DNA of 64,000 nucleotides from Stygiolobus azoricus (GTDB lineage: Archaea; Thermoproteota; Thermoprotei_A; Sulfolobales; Sulfolobaceae): contig NZ_CP045483.1 in NCBI RefSeq assembly GCF_009729035.1, positions 558,001 to 622,000 on the forward strand. Reading direction: 5' to 3'. Of this stretch, positions 25,855 through 34,557 are shown piece after piece (position 1 is the first letter of the stretch; every line of letters begins with the position of its first letter). The notes under the pieces were generated by a model. The model did not search any database, was not told the DNA's origin, and saw only the letters and a list, made by a program, of their open reading frames with translations. Made by a program: the position numbers and the translations under genes.

Positions 25855-27108
25855 CTAACCTTCCTCAAGATACCTAAATAGAAAGGAGTTTAAGACTAAT
25901 AGTATTCCAGCTATAACGAAGTCTATACCGTAGCTTAGATAATGAGTAAGGTATCCTGAGAGTATTGAACCGACGAAAAGAGATACCCCTACTATGGTAC
26001 TATATACTCCTAACCCACTGCCTTGGCTCCTTTCTCCTACGATTTTAAACACGAGAGTGCTGGATGACGAATAAAATAATGAGTATGCAATCCCAGCTGC
26101 TAAAGGATAAAATATCAACCCTGAAACGAAAACTGGAAGGCCGAAAAACAGTTCTGTTACTATTCCCATTACTACGTAAGATACTCCTCTAAGAAGTAGC
26201 GAGAGATGAGCTATTTTCTTCTCTTCAGCTCTTACTAACAATCTTTCTGAAATTTTAAATCCTAAAATCTGGAAGATCATTCCAATTGTGATCACAGTTA
26301 ATACACTAGATTTATCTAAGCCTTTTACATAAAGGCCTGCTGGATACACAGTATTAAAAATTCCACTACTAATGTAGAAGATTACAATACCAAGATAAAG
26401 GAGTGGAATATAATTTGTAGGTTTTATCCTCAATCTCTTTAAAGAGAACATCTTAAAGGAATGAGGGTTGGGTAAATGAAGGAACATCATAGGCAAATGT
26501 CTCATTCTTATCATGAAGGATTCCTTATGATGTAAAATTGCTACCCTCTCAAACGTTATAACTGGTTTTGGAATTAGCTTTAATCCCGTAACAAGAGTGA
26601 TTAAAGCGATTAACCCCAAAATTTCCTCTATTTGATAGATCTTGAGAAAAAGTACAAGGACAGTTGAGATTAACAAGCCTATTAGCATACCTAGAGAGGA
26701 CAAGAAAGAGAACTTTGAAAACAGTTGACCCCACTGCTTTTTCTCAGCTGATTCCATCACAAGTAAGTTAAAGGGAGTAGTAGAGGCTGTACTCATGAAC
26801 GTAACTAGAGAGTAATCAGCTGCTAACAGAGGTATTGAATTAACAAGTGGCATAAGAAGTAAAGATACTGAAGTTCCGCCCATGCTTATAAGGATCTGTT
26901 TCTTTCTATCCATTCTATCAGCCATAAATCCCCAGAAAAGCGAAGATGGTATTAAGACTGCATTACTCAAGGATATAGCAAAAGATACGTCAAGTGCATT
27001 ACCACCTAAAGTTAGAATTTGAAGAGTAATGAGTGTAGACAAGGGTCCGGTAGATGCGTTAAACGGCAGTACTAGCCACATCCATCTTGTGTCCTTGTAC
27101 TTTATCAT
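25855..27108 (-). CDS. Major facilitator superfamily transporter
   Basis: A 417-residue membrane protein with about twelve helices and the loop-2 signature WGFMADRMDRKKQIL; a long polar central loop (about residues 195-230) separates the two halves. It is convergent with the SMP-30-like gene, whose stop lies one base away. Substrate unknown. It resembles efflux-type MFS proteins of archaea more than sugar symporters, but this is a weak impression. Confidence 0.82.
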   Translation of the reverse strand: MIKYKDTRWMWLVLPFNASTGPLSTLITLQILTLGGNALDVSFAISLSNAVLIPSSLFWGFMADRMDRKKQILISMGGTSVSLLLMPLVNSIPLLAADYSLVTFMSTASTTPFNLLVMESAEKKQWGQLFSKFSFLSSLGMLIGLLISTVLVLFLKIYQIEEILGLIALITLVTGLKLIPKPVITFERVAILHHKESFMIRMRHLPMMFLHLPNPHSFKMFSLKRLRIKPTNYIPLLYLGIVIFYISSGIFNTVYPAGLYVKGLDKSSVLTVITIGMIFQILGFKISERLLVRAEEKKIAHLSLLLRGVSYVVMGIVTELFFGLPVFVSGLIFYPLAAGIAYSLFYSSSSTLVFKIVGERSQGSGLGVYSTIVGVSLFVGSILSGYLTHYLSYGIDFVIAGILLVLNSFLFRYLEEG

Positions 27109-27213
27109 TCTGCTTAAATGACCTTACTAATATTTAAAAAATTTGTTGAAATGTTAAATGTAGTTAAACCGTTAATACCTTAGAGAATTGAAGGTTAAAC
27201 TTCTGCCTGAAAA

Positions 27214-28665
27214 TTAAGCAAACTTAGAAAATGTAGAGTAAACTTCATTAGCCTTTGGTCTGGTATTGGGTTCACAGGAAAGCATACTGGCTATCTCGTG
27301 GAAGATCTCTTTTTCGATCAAAGGTATTGAGATAACCCACTTACACAATGCATTTTTTGCTTCCTTTACTTTTTCCAACGCTTTTCCAACATCGCCCTTA
27401 AGGTAATAGTCTACTCCCTCGTTTAGAGATAAAATATCAGGCCTATCATTTCTACCAGTGAGTAAAACGTACGAAACAATCCCGAGAGCGAAAATATCCA
27501 TAGAAGTCTCAGCACCTTTACCGAGGATTGCATTTTGCAATTGATCTGGCGGAGCATATTCTGCTGTAAGCTGTTTTATGTTACCTCCTGTTCTCGTTGA
27601 GCTACCTAAGTCCCCTATCTTAATCATTCCCTTGATCCTAGAGTACACTTCTTCTCCGGTCTTACCTACCGGTTTTGCTAAAAATATGTTCTGAGGTTTG
27701 AAATCTAAATGAACATAACCTTGTCTGTGAATATGGTCAAGTGCTAAAGCGCTTTCAGCTATAATCGAATACACGATTTTCCTCCATTTACTTGAGTATC
27801 TTACATTAGGATTGTTAAAGAGATCCATTACCGTCCCTCCTTCCATAAACTCCATTATTAGCCTAGGGGGATCCCTGAGATATAATTCAGTATTACCCTT
27901 CAGAATTTCTTTAATTGAGTTTTGATCTACGTTAATGGCATAGATCTTTACCGTATATTGGCTGTTGGAAAGGGCAATTAAGTTCGAAGCTTCTACTTGT
28001 AAATCGTAATAATAACCTTTTACTATAGTGGTACCCCTAGTATTGGAATTCAATTTAAGGACTTTGATAGCGTAAGGAACGTTATCGTAGATACCTTTTA
28101 GTATATAACTCGTTCCACCCTCACCTATTATCGAAAGGACATTATAAACGCCTAACGATTTACCGACCCAAAGTTTTGGATCCCATTTCTCTAAAGGAGG
28201 AAGCTTGATATATGGTTGTACTTTCGGTGGTGCTGAGCTTTGCGAAGAAGCAGGTGAACTAGTTACAACTCCAATCTGTAAGTCAGCATACTCCCCGGTG
28301 GAGAAATATAATCTTAAAGGTAAGACATTCGTTTTAGGTAGTGGGAATCTAAAACTAATTGATACTTTATTTATGCCTATGTTAAGCATATTTGGACTAA
28401 AATCAGTAGTAACGATATTATTAACAAGGGATTGTACTCCAGTTATTGTTAATGGTCGATTGACATATAACGTGAGGTATATTGTAAATCCCCAAGTATA
28501 ATCGTCTATTATCCCATCTAACAACTTTATCCTAAGGGGTATCTTGTAAAGGTTTATAAAGGGGGCTAAGAAGTCCGGTATCGGAACAAGAGGACTATTA
28601 CAATGGGGACAAGTGTTATAGTTATCCGGAAGGGTTACTCTACACCTTTTGCAATATTTGGCCAT
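27214..28665 (-). CDS. Zinc-ribbon Ser/Thr protein kinase
   Basis: The 483-residue protein has an N-terminal zinc ribbon (Cys5, Cys8, Cys19, Cys22), a beta-rich middle region (about 40-135), a Ser/Pro linker and a Hanks-type kinase domain (about 168-480). Kinase motifs are the glycine loop GEGGTSYILKG, lysine in YAIKVL, catalytic loop HLDFKPQNI, a DLG in place of DFG (KIGDLGSS), APPDQL for the APE region and DIFALGIVSYVLL. It is probably active on proteins such as the FHA and vWA proteins encoded at 46.9-49.8 kb; in Sulfolobus acidocaldarius kinases of this kind (ArnC, ArnD) phosphorylate ArnA and ArnB. The link to these is inference. Confidence 0.88.
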   Translation of the reverse strand: MAKYCKRCRVTLPDNYNTCPHCNSPLVPIPDFLAPFINLYKIPLRIKLLDGIIDDYTWGFTIYLTLYVNRPLTITGVQSLVNNIVTTDFSPNMLNIGINKVSISFRFPLPKTNVLPLRLYFSTGEYADLQIGVVTSSPASSQSSAPPKVQPYIKLPPLEKWDPKLWVGKSLGVYNVLSIIGEGGTSYILKGIYDNVPYAIKVLKLNSNTRGTTIVKGYYYDLQVEASNLIALSNSQYTVKIYAINVDQNSIKEILKGNTELYLRDPPRLIMEFMEGGTVMDLFNNPNVRYSSKWRKIVYSIIAESALALDHIHRQGYVHLDFKPQNIFLAKPVGKTGEEVYSRIKGMIKIGDLGSSTRTGGNIKQLTAEYAPPDQLQNAILGKGAETSMDIFALGIVSYVLLTGRNDRPDILSLNEGVDYYLKGDVGKALEKVKEAKNALCKWVISIPLIEKEIFHEIASMLSCEPNTRPKANEVYSTFSKFA

Positions 28666-28714
28666 ACTTATTGATGTAAATACTCAAAGAGTAAAATAAG
28701 TTATCAAAAGAGGT

Positions 28715-29320
28715 TTAGATTAATTTAACATTTCCGTTCTTAACATATATACGTAGATCGTCATTTTCCTTCTCATTAGCGGAGTTTATAATCGTAGGAA
28801 TAACGCTATTTAAGGTATCAAACTTATCGACGTAGATATATAGTTTTGATGCCGATATCCTATCTAAGAGTTCTTCTATTCTTTCTTTTATTTTGTCTAA
28901 GTGCTTAATACCGTCGAGAGACAATATAATTATTGTTTTATCTTTGCGATGTATAATTATCTTACTCTTAGAATAGAAGAACGCAGTATTAGATAAATAA
29001 TACTCCTTATTCTTCCTTAACAGCCTACTTAACAAACTCGAGTTATCCTCTTCTACATAAACAGAATTCAGGTCTTCCTTGTATCTAATTGCTAATTTTG
29101 AACTTCTAACTTTATTTTCGAAGACGAATAACTTATAAAGATCTTTCAGAGTCATAGGGATTCTCAATTCCTCACCTATTACGACCTCTGCAAGAATTCT
29201 TTCAAAGTCTGTAAGCTTAATTTTCGGAGCATAAATTATAATATCAACTGGTAAAGAAGCGAACCTATCCTTATATGACGATATATACTCATTACCGTCA
29301 CCGTTTAAAAATATTATCAC
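28715..29320 (-). CDS. Protein of unknown function, kinase neighbour
   Basis: A 201-residue soluble protein with alternating hydrophobic strands and helices and no recognised motif. It opens with MIIFLNGDGNEYISSY and ends with LRIYVKNGNVKLI; a helix-rich lysine/leucine stretch sits in the middle (SSLLSRLLRKNKEYYLS). It lies 50 bases upstream of the zinc-ribbon kinase on the same strand and is probably co-transcribed with it, which makes it a candidate regulator or target. Confidence 0.6.
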   Translation of the reverse strand: MIIFLNGDGNEYISSYKDRFASLPVDIIIYAPKIKLTDFERILAEVVIGEELRIPMTLKDLYKLFVFENKVRSSKLAIRYKEDLNSVYVEEDNSSLLSRLLRKNKEYYLSNTAFFYSKSKIIIHRKDKTIIILSLDGIKHLDKIKERIEELLDRISASKLYIYVDKFDTLNSVIPTIINSANEKENDDLRIYVKNGNVKLI

Positions 29321-29434
29321 AAATAATACCTCTTTACCATTAATTATTAATCTTTCTATTTAAAACTTAATGCTTTCCCTAAATCTAATATAAATTAATA
29401 ATACTTCTTTCAGTCGTGTACAGATAAACAAAAT

Positions 29435-29845
29435 TCATTTTCCTCCATTATGCCAAGAAGGAACCCTTGGATTTTCTATCCTATCCCAAGTATCATAAGG
29501 TTTAATATCTAATACTGGAGTTCCGTCATACGCGTTTACACCTTTGACCGTTAACACGTTCTCTTCTATCCTTATGAGTTCAGCAACTGAGATACCAATA
29601 GGGTTTGGCCTAAATTGAGACCTAGTAGCGAAAACTCCTACCTCTCTTGAACCCCTAACTCTTTTTAGTCTGCCGTCGAAAGAGGCTAAGTGTAGGTGGT
29701 AAATTAAAATTATATGGGAAAATTCCTCGATACCTTTTAAACCTTCTTGATATTTCTTATCAATAATAACTCTTACTTGAGCGTCACGAGAGGCTGAATT
29801 GTCATCCCTTTTTATATACCCTATATAATCAAAACAGCATTTCAC
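29435..29845 (-). CDS. trmO: tRNA (adenine-N6)-methyltransferase TrmO-like
   Basis: The 136-residue protein is a TsaA/TrmO-family (UPF0066) beta-barrel with YIGYIKRDDN, a central EFSHIILIYHLHLA, FATRSQFRPNPIGISV and the terminal DGTPVLDIKPYDTWDR. Members methylate N6-threonylcarbamoyladenosine at position 37 of certain tRNAs using S-adenosylmethionine. The length agrees with single-domain archaeal members. It is an isolated gene between the kinase group and an SDR. Confidence 0.88.
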   Translation of the reverse strand: MKCCFDYIGYIKRDDNSASRDAQVRVIIDKKYQEGLKGIEEFSHIILIYHLHLASFDGRLKRVRGSREVGVFATRSQFRPNPIGISVAELIRIEENVLTVKGVNAYDGTPVLDIKPYDTWDRIENPRVPSWHNGGK

Positions 29846-29878
29846 ATGATAGTTTTTCCGTCTATAGTTTATAAAGTA

Positions 29879-30628
29879 TTAAACTGAATGGGTCAAGTTG
29901 TCTATTCTTCCGCCATCAACTACTATTACCTGCCCAGTAATATACCTAGCTTTTTCCGACACTAAAAATGAAACCACGTGTGCAACGTCCTCAGGTTTTC
30001 CTGTAGTATGTAAAACCGTTTTATTTCTGAAGAATTCCCTTAATTTTTCAACTTCTTCCTCACTTTTTCCTCCTATTGTCATGTCAGTCTCGATCCACCC
30101 AGGTGCTACTGCATTTACTCTGATTCCGTATTTGCCTAATTCGAAAGCCAACCTTCTGGTCAGTATTATTACCCCCGCTTTAGTAATTGCATAGAATGTA
30201 GTGCCTTCTGCCGCAGTCCCTATTCCTGCGTTAGATGCAATGTTTACTATAGAGGCATTACCTGCGTTTTTAAGTAAAGGTAGGAACTCGTAAGTCGTGT
30301 ATATTACTCCGTTGAGGTTAACTCTCAACATTTTGTCGTATTTTTCTTCGTCAAAATTTTCAAAGGGCATTAAATACCATAGACCGGCGTTATTCACTAA
30401 TACATGCAATTTATCTGTTATCTCCTCAACTTGCTGCTTAGCTCTTCTTACTTCTTCTCTTTTTCCTACGTCACATTTTAGAGTTATAATCCCTTCTTTT
30501 TCTAGTTCCTTAGCTTTCTCCACAGAAGAGTTATAAAATATGATAGTCTTATATCCTTCTCTATTCAAAGTTTCTGCTATAGCTCTACCTATACCTCTTG
30601 ATCCTCCAGTTACAAGTGCATATTTCAT
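29879..30628 (-). CDS. Short-chain dehydrogenase/reductase
   Basis: The 249-residue protein has the classical SDR pattern: cofactor loop TGGSRGIGRAIAE, NNAG motif (LVNNAGLWY), catalytic Ser in IVNIASNAG, Tyr-x-x-x-Lys as YAITKAG, and the PGWIETDMT loop. The acidic-poor N-terminal strand followed by YNSS suggests NADP(H) preference. It most resembles 3-oxoacyl-ACP reductase (FabG)-like enzymes or glucose dehydrogenase-like SDRs; the substrate is undetermined. Confidence 0.9.
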   Translation of the reverse strand: MKYALVTGGSRGIGRAIAETLNREGYKTIIFYNSSVEKAKELEKEGIITLKCDVGKREEVRRAKQQVEEITDKLHVLVNNAGLWYLMPFENFDEEKYDKMLRVNLNGVIYTTYEFLPLLKNAGNASIVNIASNAGIGTAAEGTTFYAITKAGVIILTRRLAFELGKYGIRVNAVAPGWIETDMTIGGKSEEEVEKLREFFRNKTVLHTTGKPEDVAHVVSFLVSEKARYITGQVIVVDGGRIDNLTHSV

Positions 30629-30902
30629 AACTTATCGCAAATAGAATAAAGTAAGGATATAAAAAAGAGTGATCAATTACAATATAAAAAATAGGAGAAT
30701 ATTTTTCACTTTTTTTCTTTATATATTTCTTAATTTTTTCAGCTAAGTCTTGATTGATCTGTTTTAGGCCATGAGCTTTTTGGGCGTGTATTTTCAAGAT
30801 CTCTATAATCTCCTCCTCGCTTGAGGCTCCTCTTATTTCATACCCACAATTCATTCCTATATCGGCACAGCTAAAGTTGTACTTCTTTTTTCCGAATAGC
30901 AT
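30585..30902 (-). CDS. DUF1059 small protein with extended tail
   Basis: The first 65 residues form a DUF1059 domain (YNFSCADIGMNCGYEIRGAS, then KIHAQKAHGLKQI) with conserved cysteines and histidines that probably bind a metal. After KKYIKKK the frame continues into a hydrophobic tail that overlaps the SDR gene by 44 bases. In related proteins the domain ends here. Adding one A to the A7 run at this point (about 30707-30713) would give a stop immediately, so the tail probably reflects a one-base deletion or sequencing error. It is divergent from a two-domain DUF1059 gene. Confidence 0.7.
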   Translation of the reverse strand: MLFGKKKYNFSCADIGMNCGYEIRGASSEEEIIEILKIHAQKAHGLKQINQDLAEKIKKYIKKKSEKYSPIFYIVIDHSFLYPYFILFAISYEICTCNWRIKRYR

Positions 30903-31021
30903 AAAAATACGTCAATAAAGAAGTATATCTTAGTTTATTAGAAAATTTTTAACATTTAATCCGTTATAAAAGTAAAAAATTCTAACATCAGTTTAATACT
31001 ACTAAGCACGTTCTGACAATT

Positions 31022-31378
31022 ATGAAATACAATTTCAGATGTGAAGACATAGGGATGAGTTGCGGATACGAAATAAGAGGAGCCTCTACAGAGGAAGAGT
31101 TACTAGAAGAACTGAAAATCCACGCAAAAATGTCACATAATCTGAACTCTATACCTCCGGATGTATTAGAAAAGATAAAGAGAAATATAAAGAAGGGTGG
31201 AAAGTATAGTTTTAGTTGTGCCGATGTAGGAATGAAATGCGGTTTTGAGATAATTAACGCGGATAGTGAAGAAGAACTACTGAACGAACTAGCAATTCAC
31301 GCCAAACTCAGCCATAACATGACAACTATTCCACAAGATACTCTAAATGCGATAAAGTCCAAAATAAAAGTCATGTAA
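31022..31378 (+). CDS. Tandem DUF1059 protein
   Basis: The 118-residue protein consists of two DUF1059 domains in a row. The first has FRCEDIGMSCGYEIRGAS and IHAKMSHNLNSIPPDV; the second has FSCADVGMKCGFEIINAD and IHAKLSHNMTTIPQDT. Each keeps two cysteines and the H-A-K-x-S-H pair, which could bind a metal. The biological role of the domain is unknown. It is divergent from the single-domain paralogue at 30585-30902. Confidence 0.85.
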   Translation: MKYNFRCEDIGMSCGYEIRGASTEEELLEELKIHAKMSHNLNSIPPDVLEKIKRNIKKGGKYSFSCADVGMKCGFEIINADSEEELLNELAIHAKLSHNMTTIPQDTLNAIKSKIKVM

Positions 31379-31754
31379 TTTTTTTACCTCCTTCACTAAT
31401 TTTGCCTTTTTATCACAGAAACTATAAAAGGTTTGATTATTGTGTAGAATTAAATCAATCATAAATGATACGAATTATCTTGCTACACATTATGACGGTT
31501 CAGCTCTCTATTACACACAGTCTATTTCACGATTAACATTGGTTATCCTTCCTACAAGGTTATATCTTTGATATTATTACATTGTTATTGGTCAGAAGAT
31601 ACTTCTCCAAATATAGAAAAAGAGTAAGAGAACAAAAATGATAATGACGGGTTAAGCACTCCTATGTGAATTATCTGAGAAGATAATATAGAAAGAATTA
31701 TTAGTTTAGAATTAGAGCACGAAAAGAAATTATGATACTCCTTCTCTAACCTTT
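31379..31754. other. Intergenic region with possible gene fragment
   Basis: A T-run directly after the DUF1059 stop could serve as terminator. A 34-codon frame without a start (31537-31641, HWLSFLQGYIFDIITLLLV, then basic) looks like the tail of a membrane protein. Nothing else is recognisable. Confidence 0.3.
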
Positions 31755-32231
31755 TTACCTTAATTCTGGAGGAAAGAACAGTTTAGCTCTGTTTAAGAGA
31801 ACAGTTTTTAGATTAGCTAAGAGTGTTCTTATTTGGGATATTTGGTCTGGAAAATTTGATAGGCTTAAAATCTGATCGGCTATACTTACCATTTGCAGAT
31901 CGTTTTTGTATATTTCATCTAATTGTTCCGTATAGATTTTATATCTAGCGTAAATATCAGCTCCTCCTCCTTGAGTTGAGTTTAATATTCCTATTAAAGT
32001 TCTAATTTCGGATATTGTATCCTCAATATTTTTGAGTAAAGGTGAAAAAGGTTGACTTCTTACTATTTGAGACTCAGTATTGGCCAGATTATTTATCGCA
32101 GTTTCCAACTTCATTATCGTAGCTTGTCTAACTAAGAAATCGTCTTGTCTTATTAGATCCTTAGCTTTGTAACCCCTATACCCCGGTACTAGTAATTGTA
32201 ATTTTTCAAGCGGAGTTAACTCCTTAGGCAT
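31755..32231 (-). CDS. Helical protein of unknown function
   Basis: The 158-residue soluble protein is predicted to be mostly helical with regular hydrophobic spacing (KLETAINNLANTESQIVRS; LLANLKTVLLNRAKLFFPPEL). It starts MPKELTPLEKLQLLVPGYRG. The N-terminal motif LLVPGYRGYKAKDLIRQDD resembles openings of helical proteins that accompany SPFH or vWA genes in some genomes, but that is only an impression. A small two-span membrane protein lies 41 bases upstream on the same strand. Confidence 0.6.
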   Translation of the reverse strand: MPKELTPLEKLQLLVPGYRGYKAKDLIRQDDFLVRQATIMKLETAINNLANTESQIVRSQPFSPLLKNIEDTISEIRTLIGILNSTQGGGADIYARYKIYTEQLDEIYKNDLQMVSIADQILSLSNFPDQISQIRTLLANLKTVLLNRAKLFFPPELR

Positions 32232-32272
32232 AGACTAATTATAAATTTTCAAGAAATAAATTTTACGTTTTA

Positions 32273-32506
32273 TTAATTTGGGCTCTGCTGTTGTGAATTG
32301 GAAGTCTGATTGGTTGTTTGCTTACACCTCGTAAAATATCCTGCTGAAACGACTACGACCAATAACCCAATTACACCAAGGACTACGGACTCAACACCAG
32401 TGGTCTTAAAGCCTAGATAAATTAATATAAAACCTATACCTTCAATAGCTGGAAAAAGTACCTTGTTCCTTAATTCGCTAATCATAAGGTATTTTGACTT
32501 AATCAT
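32273..32506 (-). CDS. Small two-span membrane protein
   Basis: The 77-residue protein has two membrane helices (about residues 17-33 and 37-57) and a polar Gln/Ser/Asn-rich tail. It lies upstream of the helical protein at 31755-32231 on the same strand and 17 bases downstream of the cbiF stop. Function unknown; it could anchor its neighbour. Confidence 0.55.
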   Translation of the reverse strand: MIKSKYLMISELRNKVLFPAIEGIGFILIYLGFKTTGVESVVLGVIGLLVVVVSAGYFTRCKQTTNQTSNSQQQSPN

Positions 32507-32523
32507 TCTATATAAAATTCTTC

Positions 32524-33312
32524 CTAATGTTCCTTTTTCTTAGGTCTGAAAGAGTGAGCGTGAGAAGGGTCATATACGCTCGACCTGATTTGATCTTTAT
32601 AACGAGAGGGGTCTGCTATCTTTCCTACTAATATCATACTATCTTTTGTTATCTTCTCGGCCTTAACCTTCTGAGCTATGTCCCCTACAGTTCCGCGTAT
32701 AATTTTCTGGTCTGGCCATGTAGCCTTATAAACTACAACAACGGGCATATCGTCTGGTACTCCTCCCTCTTTCAGTTCTCTAACAACTTTGTCTATAAGT
32801 TGGACTCCAGTATATATAGCCATAGAAGCCCCTTTCATCAAGTGAGGGGCATAGTCCTTTATAGAACCTTCCATGGGAACTGCTCCAGAAGCTCTAGTTA
32901 TAATAACAGTCTGAGATATTTTTGGTAAGGTCAGTTCAATTCCCAAAACACTTGCTGCCCCAATTGCTGCAGTTATCCCAGGTACTAGTTCATAAGGGAC
33001 TCCAGCATCTTCTAACGCCCATATCTCTTCGATCAAAGCCCCATATATGGAGAAGTCACCTGACTTCAGCCTTGCTACGAGCTTACCTTCCTTAGCCCTC
33101 TTTATCATTATATCAGTTATTTCCTCTAGTGTTAGTGAAGCAGTGTTAACTATTTCCGCATCTTTCCTTGCCCACTTTAACACTTCTGGATTGACTAGGG
33201 AACCGGCGTATAAAACTACGTCTGCTTCTTCCAACCTGTTCTTAGCTTTTACAGTTAGTAACTCCGGGTCTCCAGGTCCCGCTCCTATAAACACTACTTT
33301 ACCCATTTTCAC
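32524..33312 (-). CDS. cbiF: Precorrin-4 C11-methyltransferase
   Basis: The 262-residue protein has the tetrapyrrole methylase fold with the opening VVFIGAGPGDPELLTVKAK, the P-loop-like LKSGDFSIYGA and VPGITAAIGAASVLGIELTLP, typical of CbiF/CobM. It transfers a methyl group from S-adenosylmethionine to C11 of the corrin precursor in the anaerobic cobalamin route. It is the last gene of the cluster and overlaps cbiL by 14 bases. Confidence 0.9.
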   Translation of the reverse strand: MKMGKVVFIGAGPGDPELLTVKAKNRLEEADVVLYAGSLVNPEVLKWARKDAEIVNTASLTLEEITDIMIKRAKEGKLVARLKSGDFSIYGALIEEIWALEDAGVPYELVPGITAAIGAASVLGIELTLPKISQTVIITRASGAVPMEGSIKDYAPHLMKGASMAIYTGVQLIDKVVRELKEGGVPDDMPVVVVYKATWPDQKIIRGTVGDIAQKVKAEKITKDSMILVGKIADPSRYKDQIRSSVYDPSHAHSFRPKKKEH

Positions 33313-33979
33313 GTTTTTTCACCCCTATTATCATAGAAAAATAATCCTTATCTGAAATCGAGGGATCCCAAGGAATTATTTTCTCTCCTTCTAAATAACA
33401 CCTACGAGCATAAATAAGCTTATATTGGGACTCTAGTAATGCCGTTATGTCCCGAAGATTAACATTAGCCTTTAATACTATTATAGTATCGAACTTGCCG
33501 TTAGCTTGTGATATAAGGTCTAGCCTATCCGCTGGAATAATTGCAATACCTTCGTTCCCTAATGCTATAGGTAACTTACCCTTATTTGCACAAGCTGCTA
33601 TCGACGAGACCCCGGGAATTAGGTCGATTCTATCTATACAGTTAATAAATTTGGAAACTCTGTAGTAAGTACTGTAGAGAGATGGATCACCTAAAGTTAC
33701 AAACGAGTTAACCCCGTCCTCAACGTTATTACAGATATCCTCCCCTATCTTTCGTAAAGAGCCCTCATCTACTTCTTTACCCATAGGGAAACCAAGAGGA
33801 ACCACTTTCGCCGTTTGGGAGATATAAGGAGAAATGACGCTTAATGCCAGACTTCTGTTAGTGGTAGTTGAGTAAGGGACAAAAACTACTTTAGATAAGG
33901 AGAGAATCTTACTTGCCTTTATCGTTACTAACTCGGGGTCCCCTGGACCCAGACCTATAACAAATAACTCTTTAGTCAA
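33299..33979 (-). CDS. cbiL: Precorrin-2 C20-methyltransferase
   Basis: The 226-residue tetrapyrrole methylase begins FVIGLGPGDPELVTIKASK and has the CbiL-like FVPYSTTTNRSLALSVISPY, FVTLGDPSLYSTYYRVSK and LIPGVSSIAACANKGKLP. The motif LGDPSLYST is characteristic of CbiL/CobI, which methylates C20 of cobalt-factor II. It overlaps cbiT by four bases (ATGA arrangement), so translation is coupled. Confidence 0.9.
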   Translation of the reverse strand: MTKELFVIGLGPGDPELVTIKASKILSLSKVVFVPYSTTTNRSLALSVISPYISQTAKVVPLGFPMGKEVDEGSLRKIGEDICNNVEDGVNSFVTLGDPSLYSTYYRVSKFINCIDRIDLIPGVSSIAACANKGKLPIALGNEGIAIIPADRLDLISQANGKFDTIIVLKANVNLRDITALLESQYKLIYARRCYLEGEKIIPWDPSISDKDYFSMIIGVKKRENG

Positions 33980-34557
33980 GCCTTCTCACCATAAATAATG
34001 AAAACGGGATTCCTAGATATCATTGCATACCCTTTACTTGTCTTCATACCTTTCGCCACAATGATCTCTATAATCTCGGTTTTGTACCCTAGCTCTAATA
34101 ACGCATTAGTCGCATTAACCGCAGTCTCTAATAGTATAGCGTCGGCAACTATTCTACCTCCTTTCTTCAGTTTTGGGTCTATAGCGTTTATTATTTCCCT
34201 TATCCTCTCCGAACCCCCACCGATAAACACGGAGTCCAGTTGCTCGTTAATTTCACTTATAGCGTCCGGAGCTTCTCCTTTTATAACTACCACGTTCTTT
34301 ACGTTAAACTTTTGGAGGTTTTTCAGAGTAAGGTTATAAGCTAAATCGTCCTTTTCTATGGCGTAAACTCTACCTTCATCCCCTACTATCAACCCAGCCT
34401 CAACTGTCACACTACCAGTACCGCTTCCTACGTCTAAGAATCTAGCTCCGGTAAAGAGCCTCGCCTTTGATAGGGCTAAAACTCTGATCTCTTCTTTCGT
34501 CATTGGTATCTTCTCTTCCCTTATGAACTCCTCGTCCGGAATACCGGGTACTCTCAC
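33976..34557 (-). CDS. cbiT: Cobalt-precorrin C15-methyltransferase/decarboxylase
   Basis: The 193-residue protein is a class I methyltransferase. It has PGIPDEEF near the start, a motif I of FLDVGSGTGSVTVEAGLIVG, and IGGGSERIREII, which is characteristic of CbiT. It methylates C15 and decarboxylates the C12 side chain. Its stop overlaps the cbiL start and its start overlaps the cbiD stop, each by four bases. Confidence 0.92.
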   Translation of the reverse strand: MRVPGIPDEEFIREEKIPMTKEEIRVLALSKARLFTGARFLDVGSGTGSVTVEAGLIVGDEGRVYAIEKDDLAYNLTLKNLQKFNVKNVVVIKGEAPDAISEINEQLDSVFIGGGSERIREIINAIDPKLKKGGRIVADAILLETAVNATNALLELGYKTEIIEIIVAKGMKTSKGYAMISRNPVFIIYGEKA

